A stretch of DNA of 64,000 nucleotides from Rhodeus uyekii (taxonomy: Eukaryota > Chordata > Actinopteri > Cypriniformes > Acheilognathidae), in assembly GCA_037043235.1 (NCBI GenBank), contig JAWRVZ010000055.1:2724501-2788500 (forward strand), read 5' to 3'. Below, in pieces: positions 21,901-35,481 of this stretch. The position numbers and the translations under genes were made by a program. Under the pieces are notes generated by a model that was not told the DNA's origin, did no database searches, and saw nothing but the letters and a program-made list of their open reading frames with translations. Positions within the stretch are counted from its first letter, which is position 1. Each line of letters begins with the position of its first letter.

Positions 21901-24900
21901 ATAAAGCTGACTTTGATTTGACTTTGAAATACAGTACTTCCAATAGGTTTTAAATCTGAAGACTACTGGCATCTCAAGAACATTGTCCAGCTGATACTGG
22001 AAACAAGGTTTGGATGGCTGCTCTTCAGGAAAGTCCGTTGATCATCAAGCTTCAGTCTCTCCACTGAAGGCATCACCATTTTTGCCAAAATGGGTGTGAT
22101 ACTTCAAATAATTCATGATGTCCTTCATACATTGTTGACGGGGGCGCGCTTACTCTCCACCAAAGCTTCAGCACCACTGCCGCTTGCAGTCGCGACAGAA
22201 TGACGTCACAGGGAAATGTAAAATGAAGGAGATTTAATACAAGTTCGGCGGGCCGGATGTGGCCCGTGGGCTGTAGTTTGCCCACCCCTGTAACGTTATC
22301 ACTTTTAATTTGCCACTTAACTGTTATAGTTGCAATAATAATAAAAACAAAAAACTATATTTAGATAAGCTTACATTTGTAAATATTACAGTCTCCGGGA
22401 AGTTTAATAATTTTGATTGAAACTGTATATGTTTTGTTCATATGTTTTATGTTGTACGTAGTTTTGGTTAGTTTCTACTAAGAAACAGGTTAATTTACAC
22501 CAAAATACTGAGTTTGATGCATGTTCTTTGTCATCGACAACAAAAGTTGCTAAACATTTGTGTCCAAAGTGACTTAGCATCGATTCAAGGTACACATTGA
22601 CATTTGAATCAGTTCTTGCTTTCCCTTTGAATTGAACCATGCCTTTGGTGTTGCAAGCACCACGCTCTACAGTTTGAACTACAGGAAAGCTATTTCTTTT
22701 ACTGTTCTAACCATGCGTGATTGTATGGTTAGTTTCACCTCTGAGTTAGGATATGCAGATTAAGATCCCAAAGTTTCCTACTCTTTCTTTTTTCAAAGGT
22801 ATTCGGTTGCAATTAAAAAGATTGTGGATTTTGGCTCTTTGAGGAACTACAGCCTGGATGTAGGATTTTTACAGCTGTTGGAAGCAAACAGAGAAATAGC
22901 TGGTGATATCACTGTACAGTAAGTCAGAGGCACTAGTAATTAGCCCTGAAATCTAGAGTGGGCCTGTGACATTTTCCTTGTCCTGGTTTTATTGGTACTG
23001 ACTGCGAGAAGAATGGCCTCGAGCTTATTCATCAAACACTAGCTACGGTATGGAGTAAATAAGAAGGCTCATTTTTCAGGCAAAGTGGAAGCTGTTTTCA
23101 TCTATTTAAGGTGCCGTTCTGACTTGCAGAAATCGGAAAGGAGACACAAATTGGATATCATATGTATGAAAAAGTGTGTTTGAAATATACACCCTTGGCT
23201 TCTGGATGAACCCTGCTGGTTTGTTAATTGAGTCTTGGTTGGATGCATGCTGGGAGAATGCCGTTTCATCATCAGGAGGTGCTTGGATGGGCATTTCAAG
23301 AACTTTTTCCTTTTTTGTGTCCTCCGTCACATTGGCTGCCGTATTTGTCATTTGATATGCACTAATATTTTTGGACCATGTTATGCCACAAAGTGTTTTG
23401 CAAAATGTCCTACAAAATCCATGTTCATATCATAATGCACAATTTACGTTTTAAAATGTACAGTTTGTGTCACAATGTGTTTTTCCATTGTGTAAATTAA
23501 CTTTTGTATTATAACTAAATGAAAATAATACATATCAGTAAGTTAATGTGCAAGTATTTATATGGGAGTTATTGGAAGATGGTTTATTAAGCTGTTTTTT
23601 TTAATTTAGACAAACCCTTTCTATACGAAGACCTTTAAGCATTTGATATGTGCTAATGACTTGATATTCAATACTTGCTTTGAGCTGACTTTTTACTCAA
23701 AGGTAAGAGCTGTATTTGTTAATTAGACCAGTTATTTGCACTTTCATGCAAAATAGGCTTCTGTTTACCCATCCCTAAAGGCAAGCCTTCCAGAGATTGC
23801 CTGTGTCCATACTGGTTACAGTCTGTGTCTGTGTGCATATTCTGCTGGTTTTTGTTGCTTTGTTGTCACATTTCTATGATTTTATCATAGCCCAACTATG
23901 TAACAACAATGCACAACAATAATAAAACTCATATGACTCATTTTGCTTTGAACATTTTCATAATTTTATAGGAACAAGCTCTGCTGAATTACACACTGCT
24001 GACTCAGTTTTCATGAACAGTTTGCATGACACTCCAGATGGAGCTTCATCTGGTTTCATCAAAATGTGTTGCCAGCTTGTTCATGAGATACTGAAACAAT
24101 GTCAAACCACAGGCAATTTGCATGCATGTACTCTTTCCTTCATTTCGCAAACTTTGAATATCTAAATATATCTTTGTCTGATCAGGCATGCCTCTCATCC
24201 CAAAAGTCACACCATAAACATCAGATCTTAAAAATGGTTCAGCAATAAATTCAACTTGTTAATCAGAACCGTTTTGTGCCATATAGAGGTTTTGAATTGA
24301 CCTTGTGGTACTTTTTTTCAGATTTTATAACAATGTTCTAGTTTATATGTATGTGTGTCAGGGTCAGAACTTAACGTTTCTAATATTCACTTTAATCATA
24401 AAAGTTGTATAGATTCCTTTAAATGTATAGAGACATTTTTTCCCCTATTATCTTGAATTTGCGGGGATTTTTGTTCATTTTACTCGGATTATTTTCCTCA
24501 AGCCTCTGTCAATTTCTGATCCTGGTGTGTGTGTGTATTCAATTGTTAACGTATATGTGAGTCTGAAGGGAATGTAACAGCAGAATGTGATGATTCTCTA
24601 AGTGCTGAGGTAATGGGGGCACATCCAGAATGTAGCATCCCTGTGCTATATTGGATTTACCAGCTCTGGATTTACTGGCGGTCAGTGTTCTCAGCTCAGA
24701 AGCTGTAAATCAGTTAAAAGAGCAGAAAGGGCTGGCTTTTCTAGGCTTTTTAATGATGTTTTAGTTAAAAAAAAAAAAAATTTTGTGGTTAATTTTAGAA
24801 AAACTGCAGTGGTAAAGAAGTACAGTACAACATTTGTAAAATTTTGCTAAAATAACTAATAGCTTCTGCTAATTAATCAATTTGAGCCCAAATTAATGTC

Positions 24901-27900
24901 AGATTTGTCTGTAAAAAATGAACGTGGCATCTTAGCGCTACTACGATATTTGTTTGATATTTCTGTCATGACAACTCTCTGAGTGTTTGGCATGGTAATG
25001 GATATGACAATGGCAATATGTTTGGTTTTGGCGGAATATAGATCTGCTATGCTGCTGCTGTTATTGCTGCTGCAGAGCAAGTACGGGACATGCTACTGTA
25101 ATACATACACAATACACTGCTGTGAGCAAGTAAGACATGCTTGTACTGCTGTAGATTAATTACCTGTAGCAGATCTATACAGGTGGAGCTGGGGAGGGTG
25201 GAGGGTTTCTGAAAGCTCGCTGCAACTGCTACAGCAAATGCTAACAAAGTATCAGAAGCTCGTTGGCTACTGATACAGCAGGAACCAATCAGCTGTGCCC
25301 TATATAATGACGTGATTGCAAGCAGGTTGAATTAAGGACCTATTAGCCTGCGCCATCTGGAATTTTCTATATATGTTATCCTCTGTTTTGCTTTATTTTC
25401 AAGTAGTGATTGATATGGTGGTCAGTCGTGGTTGGTTTCCCTCCATCACAAATTCACCAGGGTACTAAAGCACATGCGTTGTGAGTTGTGACCAGGGTTG
25501 GATAAAACATTTTTTTCAAGTTAGTGCACCACTGGTTGATATAGCTATTATTTGAAAGTGCCAATGTTTCTTTTCAGGGAAACAAATCTACAGTGGAAAA
25601 AAAACTGCTTTGAAACTCTGGTTTCTGGTAAGTTTCACAAATAATAACAAAGAAACTGCAAGGAACACATTTAATTAAACATGAAATTCTAAGGTAGAAA
25701 TGCTGTAATTTTCTTGTAAGACATATTGCAATAATCTTTGTTTTATTTAACTTTTATTTCTTTTCTGTTTTTACAGTTTTACAGAATGACCTATATACCA
25801 TTGTCTTCATAGATTTCCATAATATAATGTATGTTCTAACCCATATCTGCATGTGTTGCTGAGATTGGACACCTGAGTACCACTGCTGTGCTTTAGTGGA
25901 GTCTCGGGTTACGTGGAGAGAGGAAAGGACCTCAGTAAATTATTCATAACTTGAATCTTAAGGGTGTCCGAGTCGGAGTGTGCAGAGTACATCCCCGTCC
26001 CTGTTTCTCTTTGCGTCTGTGGCCCCCATTATTCTCCATTAGCTCAGGCAAGGAGGATATAGAATGAAGTTGAAGTAAAAGTACTGAAGGATTTTTAAAC
26101 GAAGATCAAAGTGTAAGAGAGAATCTGGGCTTTTTTGACACCCACACGCAGTATTTGAGTTTGTGTGTGTGTGTGTGTGTGTGTTGATTTCTTGTATCCT
26201 GATGAAGTGCAGGGCAGGCTGTGCTTTTCAGCTCTGCTGTACAATGTCACCTACAGACAAAGAATAGGTTTACTTGTGCACCAATAATGTGATTATTTCC
26301 AACAGTCAAGAGTAAGGAATTATGTTTAATGTAAAATGTATGCAAAATGTTTACACGGGCAAACCTCTTCATTCTCCTTTACATGCAATTTTGATTATTT
26401 TCGATTCACTTACCTTAATTATTCACATACCTTAATGCTTAGCATAAAATTATGAACTCACATTCATAGGTGTAATACTGGCAAACGTTTTAATTTACTT
26501 GAAAAGCTCAAACAGTAGAGTGTGGCATTTGCAACGCCAAGGTCATGGGTTCAATTCCCACTGTAAGCAAGAACTGATTAGAATGTCAATCTGTATCTTC
26601 TAAGTCTATAACTACGGTAACTTACTGCATTATTGTGGTGCAGGTGCTCAGTATTCGGGTGACGAATGAGTGTGCAGAGTGTGAGTCTGGTGCAAGGGGC
26701 GTGGCAGAGTCCGTGAAAATTATCGTGCAACATTGTCAACATAAACTTCCTTCAGCACTCCAAAAAAGTGATGCTACGTTTGCGAATTTGCACATGACAA
26801 AAAACAACAGCATATGTGTACGTAAAAAAGCATATGCGCACATGAGTCAGAGTGGAATAGATGGGATTAAAGTGTTTAGTGTGATTAAATTCTGCATACA
26901 CCACATACTTTAGTTATCATGATTGTAAGCTTTATAGCGTCAAATTTCAATATGGTCTAAATATCATTGTATTTACATTATGAGGGTGCATGTAAACATA
27001 ATCAATGTAAGTTTTTATAACATTTTTTTTAGGGTCCAATTCTTACTATGAACTAGTTTATTAGTACTGTTTATTAGTACTTTATGCCTTATTTTGCACG
27101 ACCATATTCTACTTCCCTTACTGGTTTTAATTATAAATTTAGTAGTAGCAGGTGTGGAGGAGGGAGGGAGGGGGCTGGTACTTACACAACAAAACGTAAC
27201 TTAAATTAACAAAACTTAGCTTACATATTATTATTTTTTACTTTTCTATTTTCTATTATTGTTTAGATTTTTTCGATTTGTAATCTTTGCTTTTGGTCAC
27301 TTTTCGTTACTTTTTCGTTTAGTAAAAACTGTAATTTTTTCTTGAATAGCAGGAACTAAGCATTACTGAACTTAGCTTACATATTTTTTTCTTTTTATAT
27401 TGTTGTTTTGATTTTTTTCGATTTGTATTCTGTACTTTTGATCATTTTTCTAACCTTTTTTCGCCTGACTACCCTCACTTTCACTTGAGGCAGACCTTTT
27501 AACGAAATATCTGTCGATGGACAGCTGCTTCTCCTTTATCCACAACAACAGAAGCCTCTCCATCTCATCATTTATATTCGAACATAACTTCGATATAATC
27601 GTCACACCCTTGGAAGGATTTACATTCTTGATAACATCCTTCTGCTTTAGGATGATGCACATCGTGGATGTACTGCGATCAGAAATGACTGAAGCGGGCA
27701 CTGTGCTCATATTTATCCAAAATTCAGAAGTCAGTGAACATGAAGTGAAAGTGCATCAGCGTCAGTACGCATGCTCGTATCTCGAATATTTACTCGTATC
27801 TAGAAGCAAAAATCTGCCTGAAGGCTTGCTCGTATCTTGGAATACTCGTATGTAAAGACGCTCGTATCTCGAAGTATTACTGTATATAACTTTAAATTTA

Positions 27901-30900
27901 TAATATTATATACTGTTAAATACTCTCTCACACAGTCACATAATTGGTACAAGATGGGTAATGTATATTCAGATATATATGTCAGCTATGCATATATTTT
28001 CTACAAACATCAATTACATTAGATATCGTATTGACTAAATATGTCAGATTATGGAAAGAAAACACGTTTACAGTACATAGTATATATTTTATTATTTAAG
28101 GACCAAACAATTAGGGTATAATCCCAAAGCTGATTATATATGTTGTAGGGGATTTACAGTTAAGACCCGAGGACAAGATATGTTGAATGAAGACCAGGAG
28201 TCAGAAGTGCAGTCAATAGAAGAAATTTTAGTGAAGTTTAGTTTGCAGTTTCATCAGCAGAAGCCAGCTTCAGGTCTCACAAGGAGTTCGTAGGCCGCCC
28301 CACTTACAATAACATTGTTACAGCAATTATACTCTAACAGAGGGTACTAACTACATCATTGATGACGTTTAAATGATTCTGATTGGCTAAGAAAGAAAGA
28401 AAGAAAGCTAAACAAAACTAGTAATTTTCCACACAAGAGCAGACAGTCTGAAGCATATCTTCGTTGATCACATGGTTGACGGGTTCGTGACGTGGCTTCT
28501 CGAGAACAACAAGTTTTATGGTGCCAGCTAATCACCTCACCAATACTGACCATATTAACACACTCACACATACGCAGCTTCTCCAAGGCTGAACTCGGCT
28601 CAGGCTCCAACAATCAACAGAAACTTCCCAAAACATTCTGATAACATGCTCTATCTGTTGAGAAGTGCTGACAATATTAATCCTTACTCTATGGAAAACT
28701 ACAGAAAAGTAAAGAAAGGATTTAACTAAAAGAAATCCCTAACTTGATTATAAATCACTCTTTACAACCCATTCAAATAAGAAAAAGAACATATGAAAAA
28801 GAAGCATATGAAAAATAAGAAAAAGAAAATAGTATAGGTGCATATACATAAGCGGCAATGGATTTCCAAATCGTATCTTTCAATGTGTATGTATATATTT
28901 TTTTAATGTAAATTGAGTTATACATATAAAATAACTGTATATTAATTTATTTTAAATTGTATATATTTTTGTTTAAATTGTTTAAGTTCTGTTTAGGAAT
29001 TAATTATATTATTTTATTTTAAAGTTTTTCTTTATTATTTTAAATAAAATAAAAAAAAGATTTTTATTAACTGGCCCATTTATAACTTGAGAAAAAATTC
29101 TGAAGATACTTTAGAAAAGATTCTGTTTACATAAAAATATCTAGGAAAGGTTGGGTTGGGACATTCTGAGAGGTTTTGATGGTTGGCAACTATATCCGCC
29201 TCTGACTATCCTGCTATCTCTATTGATCCAGATGATGAATAGCCTGAAAATATCCTATAGTGTTTGCAAGCATAATTGTGAAAGAATATGTCACTACATG
29301 AAGAAAATGCTCACGGCATGCCAAAACATTAAAAGATAAATAATCTCGATGGATAGAAAAATTAGCAGTTAGATTTGTCAGGCACATGTTCTCTATCTTG
29401 GCAAATCATACAAAGGAAATTATGTAATGTGTTTTCTTTGAAGGTGCTTGGCTCTCTCTCCATTTTTTCTTTTTTCCCATCTTTCACCTTAGAACAATGA
29501 CTCTTTTATTATGATTTTTTTCCATGTATTACCAGCCCAGATTTTCAGCAGTGTCTAAACAAGCATTTTTAATAGTGATTACAGAAACTGAAGCTACATG
29601 CTCATGGCAGCAAATTAGCACAGTAATAAATTAACCATAATTTCTTACTTATTTGTTTTTCCATTTAGTGTGATGCTTCAACTTTGTTAAAGTACTTTTG
29701 CACTCAATTCTAGTGAGAAAGTGCTGGAAATTTAAATGGTTATTTAAATTTTTTTTCTTTTGCAAACCCCCTCCGACAGGTGCTAACTCACCATTCACAA
29801 GCCTGATCATTATTCAAGACTTATAGAGGACATGTGAGAGAGTGAGATAGCTGTATGACATTGACTCATGCTTCATGATTAGACATCAAAGAGGGAACTG
29901 TGTTCAGAGAAAGATCTGGAGTGTGAGTGAGGGCTCTTCTGAAATGGAAAAGATTTGCGCCCCTCTGACCTCATAAATTCAAATTAATTAAACGGGCAGA
30001 GTGTGTGAAAAGTTCTGCGGTTCATAAATGCCTCTCATGACATATGTTCATATTTCAGAACTTTCATTAGAGCAACTATATTCAAGTGGGGTCTTGCTGA
30101 TAGAGCACTGATGAGGACATCTCAGATATCATAACTGTTGTTGCAGGCGTCTAATCCATCACAATCCTTTTTCAATGAAAACTGGATTCAGCCAAACTAT
30201 ATGATAATAAGATATGCTCTAGCATGCAAACTAAAAGTCACAAAATAAGGATTTTGAGGCATTGTGATTTTGTGGCATTATGAAATAGCAAAGGCTGCCC
30301 AGTGCAGTTGGATTTTTTTATGCTGTTTGCCACTTTTGTCTATTTATGTCTATATATATATACAGTGGAGTTCACTTATCTCGTGTCACTGTTAACTCGC
30401 CAATACTATTATTATGTCAACGTTTTTGAAGTGGAACCGCCAAACTCCCTATTTGTCTTAGCATTTTCTTGTGGGTTATGTCGATTCTGTTATGTTGCCG
30501 AAATCTAATATCTCGAGCACAAAAAAGGTACAATTTCGCTACTTCACATGGTTATTTCGTGACTAATTTGCGTACCTAGTTCACTGTTGTTTGCCTTGCA
30601 TGTGGATCGCGGTCCACTCACTCCAATGACGATTCACTCCCTGTCATTGATCTCGTCTGAGGGATAGCACGTCGTAGCATCCTGCACATTTTTTTGTGAT
30701 TTTGTGAGCAATCTTTGTGTTTGCATTGTTGGAGAATATAATTAAAGGTTTGTATCAAGAAGGTGGTTTTTATTGTGGTGGTTTTACATATGCCTTTTGT
30801 TGTTAGCAAACATATACTTTGTATAAACATACGCTTCATCAAACAAATCTCGGCAACACTGTTGTGTAAAAAGACACTAAAAACACGAGCATGTACATTC

Positions 30901-31479
30901 TCATTTAATAACTCACATCATGTACATCAATAAATGTTATTTTTTCGTTCTTGCGAGGGTTGTTGTCTTTGGCACTTGCAATATCTCTCTGACAGCTGGC
31001 ACTTCCACTATCACTCTGACAGCTGGCGCTGATAGGCTGTCTGACCTGTCAATCATGCAAGAAGACGTGATTGGCTGTGCTGCCAGAGGGCGGGCTCATC
31101 TCATCCAATGATCAACACAACACGCTTCTTAAAGGGACCAGCGCAGCGGGACAGCGGGAGAGAATGCTTTTTCTTTTTCTTCTAATTCTGACTTGTGTTT
31201 GTTTTCTTATTGTGTGTGTGTAATATTCTTTGTGTACCGAGACTGAACAGTTATGGATAATTGACGTCATGCGAGCAACATTTGAAATTCGAAATGTGAT
31301 CTTACACAAAAAAGTTTATCAATCTATGGGTGCGGGTTATGCCAACGATTTTTTACACAAAACCCAAAACCAGCTGGCTATATGACTATGCGGATTATCT
31401 GCGTCTGCGGGTTATATTTGGGAAAATATATGTTAATATAATTATATATGTTATATGGGTTATCTCGATAAACGGTTAA

Positions 31480-31539
<60 letters not shown>

Positions 31540-31791
31540 TTTGTATATATAAAAATATATATTTTATATATGTATAAATGTATTAAATATATATGTGTGT
31601 ATATATATATTTATATATATAATTTGTCATTATTGAAAATCTTAGTTTTTTCATCAGTGTATTTTGACACAAAAATGTCTTTTAAATTCAAGTTTATAGT
31701 TTTTATAGTATAAACATAATCCATATCCTTCTTTCATATTTAAATGGGTAGAAAAGTGCATTGACTAAATGCTACACATAGGAAAGCATAG

Positions 31792-31828
<37 letters not shown>

Positions 31829-32550
31829 GTATGTCGTGTTGATATCAGATTGTTTCATATTGTTTTCTCTCCTGAGCTGAATGATAGTCCAGCTGCGTAA
31901 CTCATACAGAGAAAACACGGTGAACGCCCTCAGATATTTGGGAAGGGGTGTCATGTTTTTGATCGTGAAGCTTCTATTTATAATGGATTGCTTCAATAGC
32001 TCGAGTGTGTGCGCTGGAATCATATGACCTGCGTTCATTCCTAGTGGCTCTGTGACACGCGTTGCGGGAAGCGCATTTCTCTGGCGCTCGCGAGAAGAGC
32101 TCAGCAGTAACATGTACCGCACCTCAGTACTCCACTAAAAGACTGGCGGATATTTATTCAAACAGCAGACTCGTTTTCTTACTTACAGAATAGACGTTAT
32201 TACGTGAGACGATGCCTGAAGAAAAAGGTATGGTGCGCTTTGACGCTCTGCTCATTTATTTGATTATTTCAGGGGGCGCTTGTGCCTCTTTGTCAATGGG
32301 GACCTGTGTCATCGATGCTGCGTGTTGACCTCATTGTAGTAATATTGAAGCATAATTCTAGCGTATTATGATTATCAGGCTGTTCATCATCATTAGACTA
32401 TGACGTTGAATTTTAAGGTTTAAGATGACATTTTCGGCAAAACAGCTGAGATTTCATTATGCATTTTGTGACAATTAGCGAATTGTAATGTATGGTTTAT
32501 ACTCGTTTACACGTGATCTTGTGTGTGTGTGTGTGTTTGTATTCATATAT

Positions 32551-32601
<51 letters not shown>

Positions 32602-32826
32602 AGGATTAATGCATTTATTAGCACTGTATTTGCATTTGTAGCATTTGTTAGACTGAAGCTCTGCAAAAAATATTTAGAGGGTTGTCTATTATAGTAACAA
32701 CAACAACAACAACGCACCTAGAGGATATGCATGTCTTTGGCAGAAGGACATGCTGTTGCACACCAAGAGCTCAGATGCAATCTGGCCTCATTGGACAACA
32801 GTCTAAAGATGTTTTTGCTTGTGTGA

Positions 32827-32864
<38 letters not shown>

Positions 32865-35405
32865 GGGAGGTGAGGGAGAGGGCGTGTGAGAATTTAGGGG
32901 AGTAGAAAGACATACTGACAGGCTGACATATAGTTATTTTTTTAAGTGGCAATTAAGGAGCACTTGATTGTGATTAGAGGGTTGCATGTCTAGTAAAAGA
33001 CAGGTTTTATTTTGATTTTCATGTTTAGACACTGCAATGATGTCTGAATAAGAAAGAAGGCGGTTAATTGCTTTTGAATGAGAGCATTAAAATGAGCACA
33101 AAAACAATTGACACATTTTATGTGAATAGGAGTTGAGACAGCTGATGGTGAAGATATCTATAGGAATTTGTTGGCCAATGGCTGATTGATTTCCAATGAG
33201 TACAGCATGTTATATAGGCTAATACAAATTATGTAATCCTCTATATTTTTAAACATTTGCTAATTATAAAAAAAAATCAAAAGCATTGAAAATAGGAATT
33301 GTGCATTATTCAGTGACAAGGCTGACTGTGTAACTGAGAAGCAGGTACTCTTATCTGTTTAAGCCAACAATCTAAAATGGACAAATATTGTCTAATTCAT
33401 TGTCAGGTCAGTATTTCAGTCAACTAGTTACAACACGTGAAAGAATTTATGTTTGCGTGGCCATCGCAGAGTCAAAAAAAGCATTACTGTCACCTGACAC
33501 TTTGACATTACAAAGCAACTACTCTTAACTGATGGGTAGGTCTTCCTGTCACACTTTGGATGTCACACATGAGTCGTGATCTAACTGTTGGAAGAGTCTC
33601 AGCAGCTGCAGAAATACCCATAGCGCTGACTGTGGTGACAGTAAACTATCTCTCTTATTCTGCTCTACCTCTTCTTTAAACAGATCTGGGAGAAAGATGT
33701 AGAGATAAAATATTATGGTTATTTTCTTTGCATATTTCAATTGTTTTTTTAAGGTTTAAGCCTCAGAGGTACCGTTGTTTCATGTGTCCTTTCAAAATCG
33801 GTAGCTCACTAAACATACAGGCACTAATATAATCTGTGGCATTGAGTCTTGGATGTTTATCTTGCATTTCACTTCCTCCAAGAATGAGATTTCGATAAAA
33901 TCTGTTACTGTGATTCTTGTTGTAGTCCACCCAGCGAAAAAGCTGCTAAAATGGAGTTACCTCTGGTCGCCTCAAAATAGGCGCTCCATGTTTACGAGCA
34001 TGTAATTTGCTTTAAAATCCTTTAATCATCCTGCCATGTCGGAGGATCATCCTAACACACACAACTGCAAGCCTTAGTGCAGTTGAATTAGTTTATTATA
34101 TATTTATTGTAAGTATCTCTTGAAATATTCGCTAGGACTAAATTCTTTTCATTCCTTTGGATTTTTCTTCACCAGTGCACATCGAGCTACTTGTTTCACT
34201 CAATTCTCTCAAAATGGTTAAAGAACTTAAAGATAGGGAATCTTGCTGCAATGTATTTACATGTCTGTGGCATTCCAAGTCATGCTTTCCCAACATTTGT
34301 TGTTTTGAACATTCTTTTTATTAGGGATGCACTATATATTATTTTTGTATCAAAGGTCATCTAAATGTAAAGATAGGGAAAATGAGCAAGCACAAATAAA
34401 TATCTAATACTAACAGAGGCAATACAATCTTCACCTAATGGTCAAAATTGTCAAAAAGTTATAGACTGTTACCTGATATGATTTCATAATCCTGTGCACT
34501 TCAGTTGGAGGGAATGAGATGAACATTATGCAGAAAATGTGAACCTCTTCTCATGACTAGGAAACAACTTGGACATGCACAGTTTGAGGACTTGAGGTCT
34601 TCAAATATCAAACATAACTGTAGACGTATAATGAAATATTGAATTATGCTGAAGTGCAAGAGAGTAAAATGATGAATGTTCTAGCATTCAAAGGGTTTCT
34701 ATTGTACAATCCAACACCAAAACCCACAATTGCATTTGCACAATAAGGCAAATGATGAGTGATTTTGAGCTAGGTGAGTGGCAGAGGGATTCTGCGGTGG
34801 AAATCCGACCCTTTCAAACACACAGACATGTCAGCCATGCCACATGGACCTCAAGCAGAATGTAGCAGGGCATGATGGAATCCCCACGGTTGAGTAGATG
34901 CTCTATTTTTGGAGAACCTGCTTAAAGATGGATGACTCTCTGTGTAAACGAGCAAGTCTTTGAAAGTATGGTGTGTGTGAGTGCGTGTGTGTTTAGGGAC
35001 ATGTGGAACAAATTCCTCCCTTACACTGACCTTTTGCTGGTTGTGCTTACAGAAGTTTTGATGATATGTGATGTGGACATCTGAAGCATGCAGATGAGTG
35101 TATGAACAGAGTGGGGTGTGACAGTGATAGAGATCTTACCACCGCAGTACGGCTTCATGCCTTTATTCCTTTAACCACAGATTTTTGGCTTCATGACAAA
35201 TGGATAGTAATCCACCCTGACTTATTGTGTTCTTATCAGAGAACATGTGGTTAGGCCTATAAGATTCATTCACTGTTTTCTATCTTTTACTGTAATGTGG
35301 TTTGCAAGTTTATTGAGGTCTTGTACTTACTGGAACCAAAATCCTCTTTATACACATTTCACACTTGACAGAATTTGTCATTTGAAAGCAATAGGAATAG
35401 TGCAC

Positions 35406-35481
<76 letters not shown>

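Larger units (their letters stand above)
20870..22290 (+). repeat. Nested repeat block: old DNA-transposon-like repeat interrupted by an L2 LINE and a truncated hAT MITE
   Basis: Segments 20870-21003 (AAAATTATTCAACCCCTAAA, TTGCTTTCTTCAAATTCC) and 21940-22130 (CCAATAGGTTTTAAATCTGA, CATCAAGCTTCAGTCTCTCC, CATTTTTGCCAAAATGG) look like two halves of one older fish repeat. It is split by the LINE at 21004-21930 and closed by the hAT remnant ending at 22290. The continuity of the two halves is recalled, not computed. Confidence 0.4.

Noticed and set aside
22800..22930. Open-looking stretch (starting near an AG and ending near GTAAG) as a possible extra ablim2 exon
   Set aside because: The frame compatible with phase 1 contains stops, and the text does not resemble any LIM-protein exon.
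23106..23351. 81-codon minus-strand ORF as a possible small gene
   Set aside because: No recognisable domain, no matching splice context and no codon pattern seen; a chance frame in an intron.
31481..31540. Replication origin or matrix attachment site in the long (TA)n tract
   Set aside because: A simple microsatellite explains it; nothing else supports a function.
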